Part shown: positions 1 to 6,441 of the stretch, in pieces
How the letters are laid out: every line of letters starts with the position of its first letter
Position numbering within the stretch: position 1 is the first letter of the stretch
NCBI GenBank assembly: GCA_947483555.1
Contig: CANKMW010000024.1
Coordinates: 30,709 to 94,708, forward strand
Length of the DNA: 64,000 nucleotides
Source: Myxococcales bacterium
GTDB lineage: Bacteria > Myxococcota_A > Polyangia > Haliangiales > Haliangiaceae
Direction: 5' to 3'
The notes under the pieces: generated by a model
Seen by the model: the letters and a program-made list of their open reading frames with translations, nothing else
Databases searched by the model: none
What the model was told of the DNA's origin: nothing
Translations under genes and position numbers: made by a program

Positions 1-543
1 GTGGCGACCCTGGGCGACGACAAGCTCTACGGCGGCGTCCCCGACGACGAGATGACCAAGTTCAGCGCCCACGACGGCGGCAAGATGCGTCACGCCGCGG
101 TCGGGCCGCTCCAGCAGATGCTCGACGAGCTGGAGGCCGATCCGGGCAAACCAGCGGGCGCCGGCATCAGGGTCGGCTCCACCTATCGCGGCCCCGAGGT
201 GGACTTTGGCCTCTGGGACATGGCCTTCAACAACATCTACCTGTGGGATGCCATCAAGTGGGCCAAGGCGCACTCGCCCGACGATCCGTGGGGCGCCAAG
301 GTCGTCAAGGACACCGTCGAGAAGATCGGCCACCGCAAGGCGCCGCCCGGCGGCTCGAACCACTCCAACGGCACCGCCGTCGATCTGCAGGTCAAGCTCG
401 GCGGCAAGTGGAAGAGCAACAAGTTCGGCGATCAGGACGAGTGGTACGCGTCGTGGCAGTTCGAGTGGCTCAAGAAGAACTGCGGACGGCACGGCTTCAA
501 GCGCTACTCGGGCGAGGCCTGGCACTACGACTACAAGGGCTGA
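1..543 (+). CDS. M15-family D-Ala-D-Ala carboxypeptidase-like protein (5' end may lie outside the window)
   Basis: This looks like a zinc peptidase of the VanY/M15B type, which trims D-Ala from peptidoglycan stem peptides. The readable part is 180 residues. The family's zinc-site signature is visible as SNHSNGTAVDL (about residues 119-129; His and Asp ligands with the HxxGxAxD spacing) and the C-terminal EAWHYDY near residue 172 supplies the usual Glu and second His. The reading frame is open from base 1, which happens to be a GTG, so I cannot tell whether the gene starts here or upstream; the missing signal peptide suggests the N-terminus is cut off. A lipoprotein gene follows after 70 bp on the same strand. 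Function is inferred from the motifs; the substrate is unknown. Confidence 0.75.
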   Translation: MATLGDDKLYGGVPDDEMTKFSAHDGGKMRHAAVGPLQQMLDELEADPGKPAGAGIRVGSTYRGPEVDFGLWDMAFNNIYLWDAIKWAKAHSPDDPWGAKVVKDTVEKIGHRKAPPGGSNHSNGTAVDLQVKLGGKWKSNKFGDQDEWYASWQFEWLKKNCGRHGFKRYSGEAWHYDYKG

Positions 544-613
544 GGTGTGCCGGACCGCCGATCCAGGGTTGGCGAGCTAGACCGAGGCCGGCGGTCGCGG
601 CAACCTGCGGACC

Positions 614-1288
614 ATGAACGGATACACCGTGCTCGGGTTGTCGTTGATCCTTGTCGTCGGTTGCGGCAAGTCGAAATCGGCGGCCACCGTGGGGCGTGAC
701 GGTGGTCCGGCGACGTCCGCCGACGCGGCGGCGACCGTCGCGGCGGCGGATGCTGCACCGGCGGCCGACGCGGCCGCCGCGGCCGGCGGGCTGGTCGCGC
801 GTGCCGACGGGGTCGGTCCACTCGCCGCCACGACCAAGGTGACCGCGGCGGCGCTCGCGGCGGCGTTTCCGGATCACCAGGTCAAGAAGGTCTCCAGGAG
901 CCACGGTGGTGACCTGCTCGAGGAGTACTACGCGGTCAGCAAGGGCGACGCGGTGGTGCTCAGGGTCCAGTTCACGGACGACACCCTGAGCGCGGTCGAC
1001 GTGCTCAGCCCGGAGATTCCGAACCCGCTCGGGATCAAGGTCGGGGCCACCCACGCCGAGGTCATCACGGCGATCGGCCAGCTCTATTGCGCGAATGCCG
1101 GCGACGACACCGACTGGCGATCGGACATCGTGGTCTGCACCAGCGCCAGGTCGGCCACCTACAGCCTCGACTTCGAGGCCGAGGGGCGGTCCGCCGCCGA
1201 GCTGCTCGAGGACGCCGACCAGCTGGCCAAGGCGACCGTGGTCGCGGTGACCTGGCAGGCCTCGCCGTCGGGCCCGCCAACCCCTTGA
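614..1288 (+). CDS. Lipoprotein, DUF1131/YfeY-like
   Basis: A 224-residue predicted lipoprotein. The N-terminus is a short hydrophobic signal ending in a lipobox (LVVGC, Cys17). An Ala/Asp-rich linker (about residues 30-65) leads to a compact domain beginning with a GVGPLAATTKVT stretch and FPDHQVK. That pattern resembles the RpoE-regulated lipoprotein family typified by E. coli YfeY (DUF1131), which has a similar GxGPI...FPGxxV opening. The match is by eye and only moderate. No TANNNT hexamer or clear Shine-Dalgarno sequence precedes ATG 614. The function of the family is not established; an envelope location is inferred from the lipobox. Confidence 0.6.
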   Translation: MNGYTVLGLSLILVVGCGKSKSAATVGRDGGPATSADAAATVAAADAAPAADAAAAAGGLVARADGVGPLAATTKVTAAALAAAFPDHQVKKVSRSHGGDLLEEYYAVSKGDAVVLRVQFTDDTLSAVDVLSPEIPNPLGIKVGATHAEVITAIGQLYCANAGDDTDWRSDIVVCTSARSATYSLDFEAEGRSAAELLEDADQLAKATVVAVTWQASPSGPPTP

Positions 1289-1311
1289 GCACGCGTGAGA
1301 CCCCAGGCGAC

Positions 1312-1923
1312 ATGATCGCCGCCGGCTCGATCGACTTCGGGCGCTGGGACGTCGATGCACTGGCGAGGGCGTGGTCGGCGGCGACCCCGTTTCAGCACGC
1401 GGTGATCGACGGTGCCGTGACCGACGACCAGCTCGACGCGCTGCGGACCGCGGTGGGCCAGGAGCCGCACCTGCCGGAGCGCAGCGAGATCGTCGACGGC
1501 ATGGGGTCGGCGGAGACGATGCAGCACCCGACCCTGCAAGCCTTCGCGGCCTCGCTCGGCTCGGCGGCCGGGCTGAGCACGGTGCACGCGATCACCGGCC
1601 GCGCGGTCACCCGGGTCGAGGCGCGCAGCTACATCTACCTGCGCGGAGGCTACCTGCTCCCGCACACCGATCACCGCCTCGACATCGGCCGCCGGGTGGC
1701 GTGGGCCGCCTACCTGAGCCCACCCGGGACCTGCACCGGTGGTGAGCTCGAGCTCTTCCGCTGCACGCTCGACGGCCGCACCATCGTCGCCACCGAGCCG
1801 GCGTGCCGGATCGAACACCGCGCCAACCGCCTGGTGATGTTCGAGGTCTCGGACGCCTCGCTGCACCAGATCCGCGAGGTGACCGACGGTGCGCGGGTCT
1901 CGCTGGCCGGGTGGTTCTTCTGA
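1312..1923 (+). CDS. 2-oxoglutarate/Fe(II)-dependent oxygenase, prolyl 4-hydroxylase fold
   Basis: A 203-residue oxygenase of the 2OG-Fe(II) superfamily, which hydroxylates a substrate while decarboxylating 2-oxoglutarate. The iron-binding HxD is visible in LLPHTDHRLD (about residues 121-130). The distal His is in SLHQIREV, and the 2OG-binding Arg follows in ARVSLAGWFF at the C-terminus. The intervening YLSPPGTCTGGELELF is the typical P4Hc core strand. ATG 1312 is chosen because it follows the upstream stop at 1288 by 23 bp; an in-frame TTG at 1285 is possible. The 3' end overlaps the next gene by 13 bp, which suggests translational coupling. The substrate (protein, peptide or small molecule) cannot be told from sequence. 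Confidence 0.85.
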   Translation: MIAAGSIDFGRWDVDALARAWSAATPFQHAVIDGAVTDDQLDALRTAVGQEPHLPERSEIVDGMGSAETMQHPTLQAFAASLGSAAGLSTVHAITGRAVTRVEARSYIYLRGGYLLPHTDHRLDIGRRVAWAAYLSPPGTCTGGELELFRCTLDGRTIVATEPACRIEHRANRLVMFEVSDASLHQIREVTDGARVSLAGWFF

Positions 1924-2480
1924 TCGCGCCGCACCTGATCGGCGACGGCATCAGCGCGGCGCACGGCGAGATCTTCCGGGGCGTCGCCATGCCGTCGCTG
2001 CTGCTGCCCTTCGCCATCGACGCCGACGCCTGCGCGGCGCTGCGAGCCCGGCTCGCCGACGCCGGCACCGAACCGTTCTGGATCGCGGATCGCGGCCGCT
2101 ATCGCCACAACGGCGACTTCCGGATCGACGAGCTGTGGACCGAGCTGCGCGCGCTGGCGGTGGCGATCGTCGGGGCCTCGCTCGAGGTGATCGGTGGTCG
2201 CTGGCAGATCTTCAGCCACGGCGACTACGCCCTGGTCCGCGATGACGCCCACACCCGGCCGGCCGGTCGCCACCTCGAGCTCCTGCTCGACGTGTCGGCG
2301 GCGGCGTCGGGCGAGGCCGAGGTGATGTACAGCGATGGCACCTCGGTCCTGGCCGTGCCGCAATGGCCCGGCATGCTGGCCCTGATCGATCGCCCACCCG
2401 CGGTCTCGCGCTTCGAGCGGCCGGTCACGGTTCGCTCGAATGGTCTCGACGTGGTCCGGCTGCGGCTGTCGCTCGTGTGA
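1911..2480 (+). CDS. Degenerate 2OG-oxygenase-like protein coupled to the preceding oxygenase
   Basis: A 189-residue protein if started at GTG 1911, which overlaps the previous gene by 13 bp; ATG 1989 would give 163 residues. It seems to share the double-stranded beta-helix layout of its neighbour. The block FSHGDYALVRDD, RHLELLLDVS, EAEVMYSDG and LALIDRPPAVSRFERPV follows the order of the oxygenase core, and the protein ends in VVRLRLSLV, where the family has R-x-S-L-x-x-W. The HxD iron motif is replaced by RDDAHTR and no clear distal His remains, so it is probably not an active Fe(II) enzyme. It may be a regulatory or substrate-binding partner. The relationship is inferred from fold pattern, not strong identity. 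Its last 56 bp overlap the convergent rfbD. Confidence 0.55.
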   Translation: MVLLIAPHLIGDGISAAHGEIFRGVAMPSLLLPFAIDADACAALRARLADAGTEPFWIADRGRYRHNGDFRIDELWTELRALAVAIVGASLEVIGGRWQIFSHGDYALVRDDAHTRPAGRHLELLLDVSAAASGEAEVMYSDGTSVLAVPQWPGMLALIDRPPAVSRFERPVTVRSNGLDVVRLRLSLV

Positions 2481-3315
2481 CCACGCGTCCGATCGCGCGG
2501 CGCCACCCGCCCGGCACCACGCCGAGGGCGCGGATGCGCGCGGTGTCGAGCACCGCATAGGCCGGGCGCGGCGCGATGCTGCCCCAGGCCGCGGACGGGA
2601 TCGGCTCGACCGCGGTCGGCGCCAACCCGTGGTGGGCCTGCAGCTCCTCGACGATCGCGACCGCCAGGCCGTGCCAGGTGGTCGCGCCGTCACCCGCGTA
2701 GTGATAGACGCCCGCCGGCGCCGGCCGGGCGGCCAGGCTCAGCAAGGCCTCGGCGAGATCGTCGCTCCAGGTCGGGCAGCCGTGGCGATCGGCGACCACG
2801 CGCAGGCGCTCGCCGGCCAGCGCGGCGCGCACGATCGCGGGCACGAACCCGCGGCCGCCCTCGGCGAACAGCCACGACGTGCGCACCACCGTGCCGCCGG
2901 CGGCGAGCACCGCGACCTCGCCGGCCGCCTTGCTGGCGCCGTAGACGCCGAGCGGCGCCACCGCGTCGTCCTCGAGGTACGGCCGGGTGGCGCGGCCGTC
3001 GAAGACGTGGTCGGTGGACACGTGCAGCAGCGCGATGCCGCGCGCCGCGCAGGCCCGCGCCAGGTGACCGGCGCCCACGGCGTTGACCGCGAAGGCGGCG
3101 CCGCGGTCGTGCTCGGCGCGGTCGACCGCCGTGTAGGCGGCGGCGTTGATCACCGCCGCCGGCGCCAGGCGGTCGAGCTGGGCGGCCACGGCCGCCGGAT
3201 CCGCCACGTCGAGCAGGTCGCGGCCGACGGCGACCAGGTCCTGACCGGCGCCGCCGGCGCGTCGCACCAGGCTGCGGCCGAGCTGGCCGTGGCCGCCGGT
3301 CACCACCACCTTCAT
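2425..3315 (-). CDS. rfbD: dTDP-4-dehydrorhamnose reductase
   Basis: A 296-residue NAD(P)-dependent SDR that performs the last step of dTDP-L-rhamnose synthesis, reducing the 4-keto group. It opens with the dinucleotide motif VVVTGGHGQLGRSL. It also shows INAAAYTAVDRAE, the HVSTDHVFDG segment, and the catalytic YGASKAAGE (Y-x3-K), followed by VVRTSWLFAEGG and PTWSDDLA, all characteristic of RfbD/RmlD. The ATG at 3315 overlaps the stop of rfbC by 4 nt (ATGA), so the two are translationally coupled. The C-terminus runs 56 bp into the convergent gene ending at 2480. rfbA and rfbB are not in the window, so rhamnose synthesis must draw on genes elsewhere. Confidence 0.92.
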   Translation of the reverse strand: MKVVVTGGHGQLGRSLVRRAGGAGQDLVAVGRDLLDVADPAAVAAQLDRLAPAAVINAAAYTAVDRAEHDRGAAFAVNAVGAGHLARACAARGIALLHVSTDHVFDGRATRPYLEDDAVAPLGVYGASKAAGEVAVLAAGGTVVRTSWLFAEGGRGFVPAIVRAALAGERLRVVADRHGCPTWSDDLAEALLSLAARPAPAGVYHYAGDGATTWHGLAVAIVEELQAHHGLAPTAVEPIPSAAWGSIAPRPAYAVLDTARIRALGVVPGGWRRAIGRVVTRATAAAGPRRDHSSEP

Positions 3316-3869
3316 GGCGACCGCCGCGGCAGGTCGGCGTCGCGCAACCGCGGCGCGCGCGCGTCGCGCTCGGAGACCACGACGTCGGCGAGTCGCGGCC
3401 AGGTGATCGCGAGCTCGGGATCGTCCCAGCGCACGGCGCGCTCGTCGTCGGGTGTGTACGGCGCGGTCAGCTTGTAGAGCACGTCGGCCTGCTCCGACAG
3501 CGCCTGGTAGCCATGGGCGAGGCCGGGTGGAATCCACAGCTGGCGGCGATCGTCAGCCGACAGGGTGGTGCCGAACCAGCGCGCGAAGGTCGGCGAGCCG
3601 GGGCGCAGATCGAGCACGACGTCGAAGATCTCGCCGCGCACGACCGAGACCAGCTTGCCCTGCGGGCGCGTGAGCTGGTAGTGGAGGCCGCGGACCACCC
3701 CGCCACGCGACCGACACAGGTTGTCCTGCACGAACGACATCCCGACCGCGACGCCGAGCGCGGTGTGTCGCTGGTGGTGAAAGGTCTCGACGAGGTGCCC
3801 GCGGTCGTCGTGGTGCACGACCAGCTCGATCAGCACCACGCCCGGCAGCGTCGTCGGCACCACCTTCAT
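3312..3869 (-). CDS. rfbC: dTDP-4-dehydrorhamnose 3,5-epimerase
   Basis: A 185-residue cupin-fold epimerase that converts dTDP-4-keto-6-deoxyglucose to the L-lyxo form for RfbD. Family landmarks are DDRGHLVETFHHQRH near the N-terminus, FVQDNLCRSRGGVVRGLHYQ (catalytic His in the RGLHYQ segment, about residue 62), RGEIFDVVLDLRPGSPTF, and WIPPGLAHGYQALSE. Length and order of motifs are standard. Start ATG 3869 overlaps the upstream WbsX-like gene by 4 nt (ATGA), and the gene overlaps rfbD in the same way, so wbsX-rfbC-rfbD form one cotranslated unit for surface polysaccharide assembly. Confidence 0.93.
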   Translation of the reverse strand: MKVVPTTLPGVVLIELVVHHDDRGHLVETFHHQRHTALGVAVGMSFVQDNLCRSRGGVVRGLHYQLTRPQGKLVSVVRGEIFDVVLDLRPGSPTFARWFGTTLSADDRRQLWIPPGLAHGYQALSEQADVLYKLTAPYTPDDERAVRWDDPELAITWPRLADVVVSERDARAPRLRDADLPRRSP

Positions 3870-4954
3870 GCGCGTCCGTCCCGTACCGCCTCGATCCAGG
3901 CGTGACCGAACCGGGTGTCGGGTTCGAGATAGTGGCCCTCGCTCCACTCGTTCAGCGAGGCCACGAACACCAGCTGGGCGTCGGCGCCGAGGCCGCTGGC
4001 GCGGATGTACGAGACCGCGCGCTCGACCGCGAGCCGGAACTTGGCGGGGTGCTCGCCGGTCACCACCGGCCACCACGGATACTTGCGCGGTCGCTCGGTC
4101 CCGAAATCGGCGCCCCGTGGTGACGCGTCCCAGCCCGGGGTCACCGCCGGGTGATACGGCAGCGCGGCCCGGGCTGCGATCGTCGGCCACTCGGCGGCGC
4201 GGATCGCCACCCGCTGGTCGTAGTCCTGCAGGAAGTCGCCCTTCCAGTCGGGGAGCAGCACGTAGTTGGTGACGCTGTCGAAGCCGATCGCCCGCACCTG
4301 GTCGATGACCTCGGGGTTGGGCTCGATCGCGGCCAGGTGGAGCTCCGGCAGGCCGGCGGCGGCCAGCATCTGACGGGCCGCGGTCACCGCGGCGCGCGCG
4401 CCCGCGACGCCGAGCTCCTTGACGAAGAAGGTCGAATCGAAGATCGAGAAATATGCTCGGCCGTCGATCCGCAGGTAGTGGTCGCGGACGAAGTAGCGCT
4501 CGGCCAGGTAGCGGACCAGCGCGACGAAGTCGTCGCGGTCCGACGGCACCAGCCGATCGGCCTCGATCACGGGGGTGTCGGTGCGGCGCACCGGCAGCAC
4601 GCGGCGCGGCATGCGGTTGGCCCACATCACGGCGAACGGGAAGCCGCGGCCCAGGCTCGAGCCGAGGAAGCCGAGGTCGAGCGCGTCCTGGAACACCCGC
4701 TTGCCGCGGCACCAGAAGAAGCCGTAGACGAGACCGTCGACGCCGTGATCGCGGCACAGCGCGACGCGACGGTCGATCGCCGTCGGATCGCGATCGTCGT
4801 AGCGCCCCCAGAGCGGCAACCGCGGCTGGACGTGGCCGGCGAAGCGCGGCGGCGACCCGTACACCAGGTCCCACTCCGTGAAGCCGGGGTAGAACGCCTG
4901 GTCCCGCTCGGGGATCGAGTGCCAGCCTGGATACACGTAGGCGAGGACGCGCAC
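3866..4954 (-). CDS. WbsX-like protein with glycoside hydrolase family 99-like domain
   Basis: A 362-residue protein of the WbsX/GH99-like family found in O-antigen and capsule clusters. The diagnostic ends are present. The N-terminal AYVYPGWHSIPERDQAF with FTEWDLVYGSPPRFAGH and QPRLPLWGRYDDRD matches the family's opening block, and the C-terminus has ASLNEWSEGHYLEPDTRFGHAW, equivalent to the family's NEWxEGxYLEPD. It heads an operon with rfbC and rfbD, so it probably acts on a rhamnose-containing glycan, either as an endo-acting hydrolase or in chain processing; family members have no agreed reaction. The start is GTG 4954. A TACGGT hexamer lies 9 nt before it, and the lipoprotein gene diverges only 26 bp away. 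Confidence 0.82.
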   Translation of the reverse strand: MRVLAYVYPGWHSIPERDQAFYPGFTEWDLVYGSPPRFAGHVQPRLPLWGRYDDRDPTAIDRRVALCRDHGVDGLVYGFFWCRGKRVFQDALDLGFLGSSLGRGFPFAVMWANRMPRRVLPVRRTDTPVIEADRLVPSDRDDFVALVRYLAERYFVRDHYLRIDGRAYFSIFDSTFFVKELGVAGARAAVTAARQMLAAAGLPELHLAAIEPNPEVIDQVRAIGFDSVTNYVLLPDWKGDFLQDYDQRVAIRAAEWPTIAARAALPYHPAVTPGWDASPRGADFGTERPRKYPWWPVVTGEHPAKFRLAVERAVSYIRASGLGADAQLVFVASLNEWSEGHYLEPDTRFGHAWIEAVRDGRA

Positions 4955-4963
4955 GGCGCCGGC

Positions 4964-4969
4964 ACCGTA
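4964..4969 (-). promoter_or_regulatory. Putative leaderless -10 element for the WbsX-rfbCD operon
   Basis: TACGGT on the minus strand lies 9 nt before the GTG at 4954, so transcription would begin at or next to the start codon. It overlaps the opposite-strand hexamer at 4968-4973. No -35 consensus is evident. Confidence 0.45.
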
Positions 4970-4973
4970 TCAT
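4968..4973 (+). promoter_or_regulatory. Putative leaderless -10 element for the lipoprotein at 4981
   Basis: TATCAT lies 7 nt before ATG 4981. Together with the minus-strand hexamer at 4964-4969 it forms a divergent promoter inside a 26-bp intergenic region. Confidence 0.5.
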
Positions 4974-4980
4974 CAAGCCC

Positions 4981-5472
4981 ATGCCCCGCACGCGTTGCCC
5001 CGGTTTCGTCATCCCCGCCTTCACGATCCTCGCCGTCGTCGCGTGCGACGACGGCAAGGCCAAGGTGCAGCAGATCGGCAAGAAGATCGATCAGACCGTC
5101 GAGCGCCTCGATCGCGATGAAGCCGCGACCCACCTCGCCGCCGCCAAAGACGCGGTGGCCAAGGGCCTCGAGCCGGCCGAACCATGCACGTGGGCGACCA
5201 GCGCGACCGCCGACGGTGCCGGCGAGAGCGCGAAGCCGACGGTCGCCGAGCTGCGCCGCCTGTGCAGCCTCGACGTCCCGCTCGGCCGCGCGACCCGCGC
5301 CACCACCCAGGCCGAGGCGGCCCGCGCCGAGCAACCCGACGCGCCGTCCCTCACCGAGTGTTCGAGCGACGAGTGGCCGAAGGCGAAGCAGCGCCTCGAC
5401 CGCGATCACGCCAGCGAGCCGCGCTGGACCGAGCTGAAGGCGCGCTGGGCCAAGGTCTGCTCGGGGGCCTGA
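4981..5472 (+). CDS. Small lipoprotein of unknown function
   Basis: A 163-residue predicted lipoprotein: a hydrophobic signal followed by the lipobox LAVVAC with Cys22. The mature part is charged and helical-looking, with a Lys/Asp-rich segment (about residues 25-60), and carries three further Cys (in PCTW, LCSL and ECSS) plus a penultimate VCSG, which could form disulphides. It resembles no family I can name. It is transcribed divergently from the polysaccharide operon through a shared compact promoter, and converges on the GNAT gene after 30 bp. An outer-membrane or periplasmic location is inferred from the signal only. Confidence 0.6.
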   Translation: MPRTRCPGFVIPAFTILAVVACDDGKAKVQQIGKKIDQTVERLDRDEAATHLAAAKDAVAKGLEPAEPCTWATSATADGAGESAKPTVAELRRLCSLDVPLGRATRATTQAEAARAEQPDAPSLTECSSDEWPKAKQRLDRDHASEPRWTELKARWAKVCSGA

Positions 5473-5502
5473 CGCCAGGCCGCGCCGGCCGCCCCGACCG
5501 CT

Positions 5503-6426
5503 TCACGGGCTACGCGCGTAGCGGACTTCGGCGTTGCGGATCGTGAAGCCCAGGCGCTGATAGAGGCGAAGTGCGCCGGTCGGGCTGTCGGTGTCGACGT
5601 GGAGCTGGACGTCGGTGACGCCGTCGGCGCGCAGGGCGTGGAGCGCGGCGGCGATCAACGCCCCGCCGAGGCCGAGGCCGCGATGGCTCCGGACCACCGC
5701 GACCGTGCCGATGTAGGCCTGCGACGGTGCCGCGGCGTCGTCGGTGACGTAGCAGAACCCGACCATCGCTCCCCCGCCGTCCTCGACGATCAGGTCGCGA
5801 TCGGGGCGGTACGTTGCCTGGGTCATATCGTGGACCAGCTCGGCAACCGTGAGCGGTGAGAAGTCGTGGCTGTCGGCGAAGGCCTGGTTGAACGCCGCCG
5901 CGTAGGCGTCGATGTCGGCGACGCCGCGGCTGGCGCGCATGCGGTACCCGGGCGGCAACGGCAGGTCCGGAATCGGCGCCGCGGTGGTGCGCTCCATGCA
6001 CACGCGTGAGCGGTAGATGACGAATCCGAGCCGGGCGAGCCGGGCGGCGCGCGGGAGATCGCGGATCGCGACCGGGTGGACCAGCCGGCGAGCGCCGGTC
6101 GCGTCCTCGGCCAGCCGGTCGCCGGCCCAGCCCACGATCTCCGGCTCGAGCGACAGGTCGTGGCTGGCCCCGATCACGTAGTGCAGGCGGCCGTGGACCT
6201 CGGCCCCGACCGCCTCGACGCGGATCCACGCGAACCCGCGCAGCGCGCCGTCGTCGCCGCACCACAGCCGCACATCGCGGTCGGGATCGACCAGCGGCGG
6301 GCCGAGCGCGCTGGCCACCGTGGACCGCGACTTGCCATCGAGCTCGACGTCCTCGCCCAGCTCGCCGCGCCCGATCAGCGCGACGACGGCGTCGAGGTCG
6401 GCGAGGGCGAAGGGTCGAGAGCGCAT
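5503..6426 (-). CDS. Tandem GNAT acetyltransferase
   Basis: A 307-residue protein with two GNAT modules, like mycothiol-synthase-type acetyltransferases. The N-terminal half (residues 1-140) has the fold pattern but a poor acetyl-CoA loop. The C-terminal half has a good motif A, AVVRSHRGLGLGGALIAAAL (about residues 244-263), followed by VQLHVDTDSPTGALRLYQRLGF, the usual motif-B strand and helix. One copy is therefore probably catalytic and the other structural. The substrate is unknown. The gene lies 15 bp downstream of the M49-like peptidase on the same strand and may be cotranscribed with it. Confidence 0.8.
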   Translation of the reverse strand: MRSRPFALADLDAVVALIGRGELGEDVELDGKSRSTVASALGPPLVDPDRDVRLWCGDDGALRGFAWIRVEAVGAEVHGRLHYVIGASHDLSLEPEIVGWAGDRLAEDATGARRLVHPVAIRDLPRAARLARLGFVIYRSRVCMERTTAAPIPDLPLPPGYRMRASRGVADIDAYAAAFNQAFADSHDFSPLTVAELVHDMTQATYRPDRDLIVEDGGGAMVGFCYVTDDAAAPSQAYIGTVAVVRSHRGLGLGGALIAAALHALRADGVTDVQLHVDTDSPTGALRLYQRLGFTIRNAEVRYARSP

Positions 6427-6441
6427 GGCGTGCGGCGTCGT

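Noticed and set aside
2425..2480. 56-bp overlap of convergent genes, considered as a frameshift or misassembly
   Set aside because: Both proteins end with family-consistent sequence before the overlap and neither frame is broken; a short antisense overlap is acceptable.
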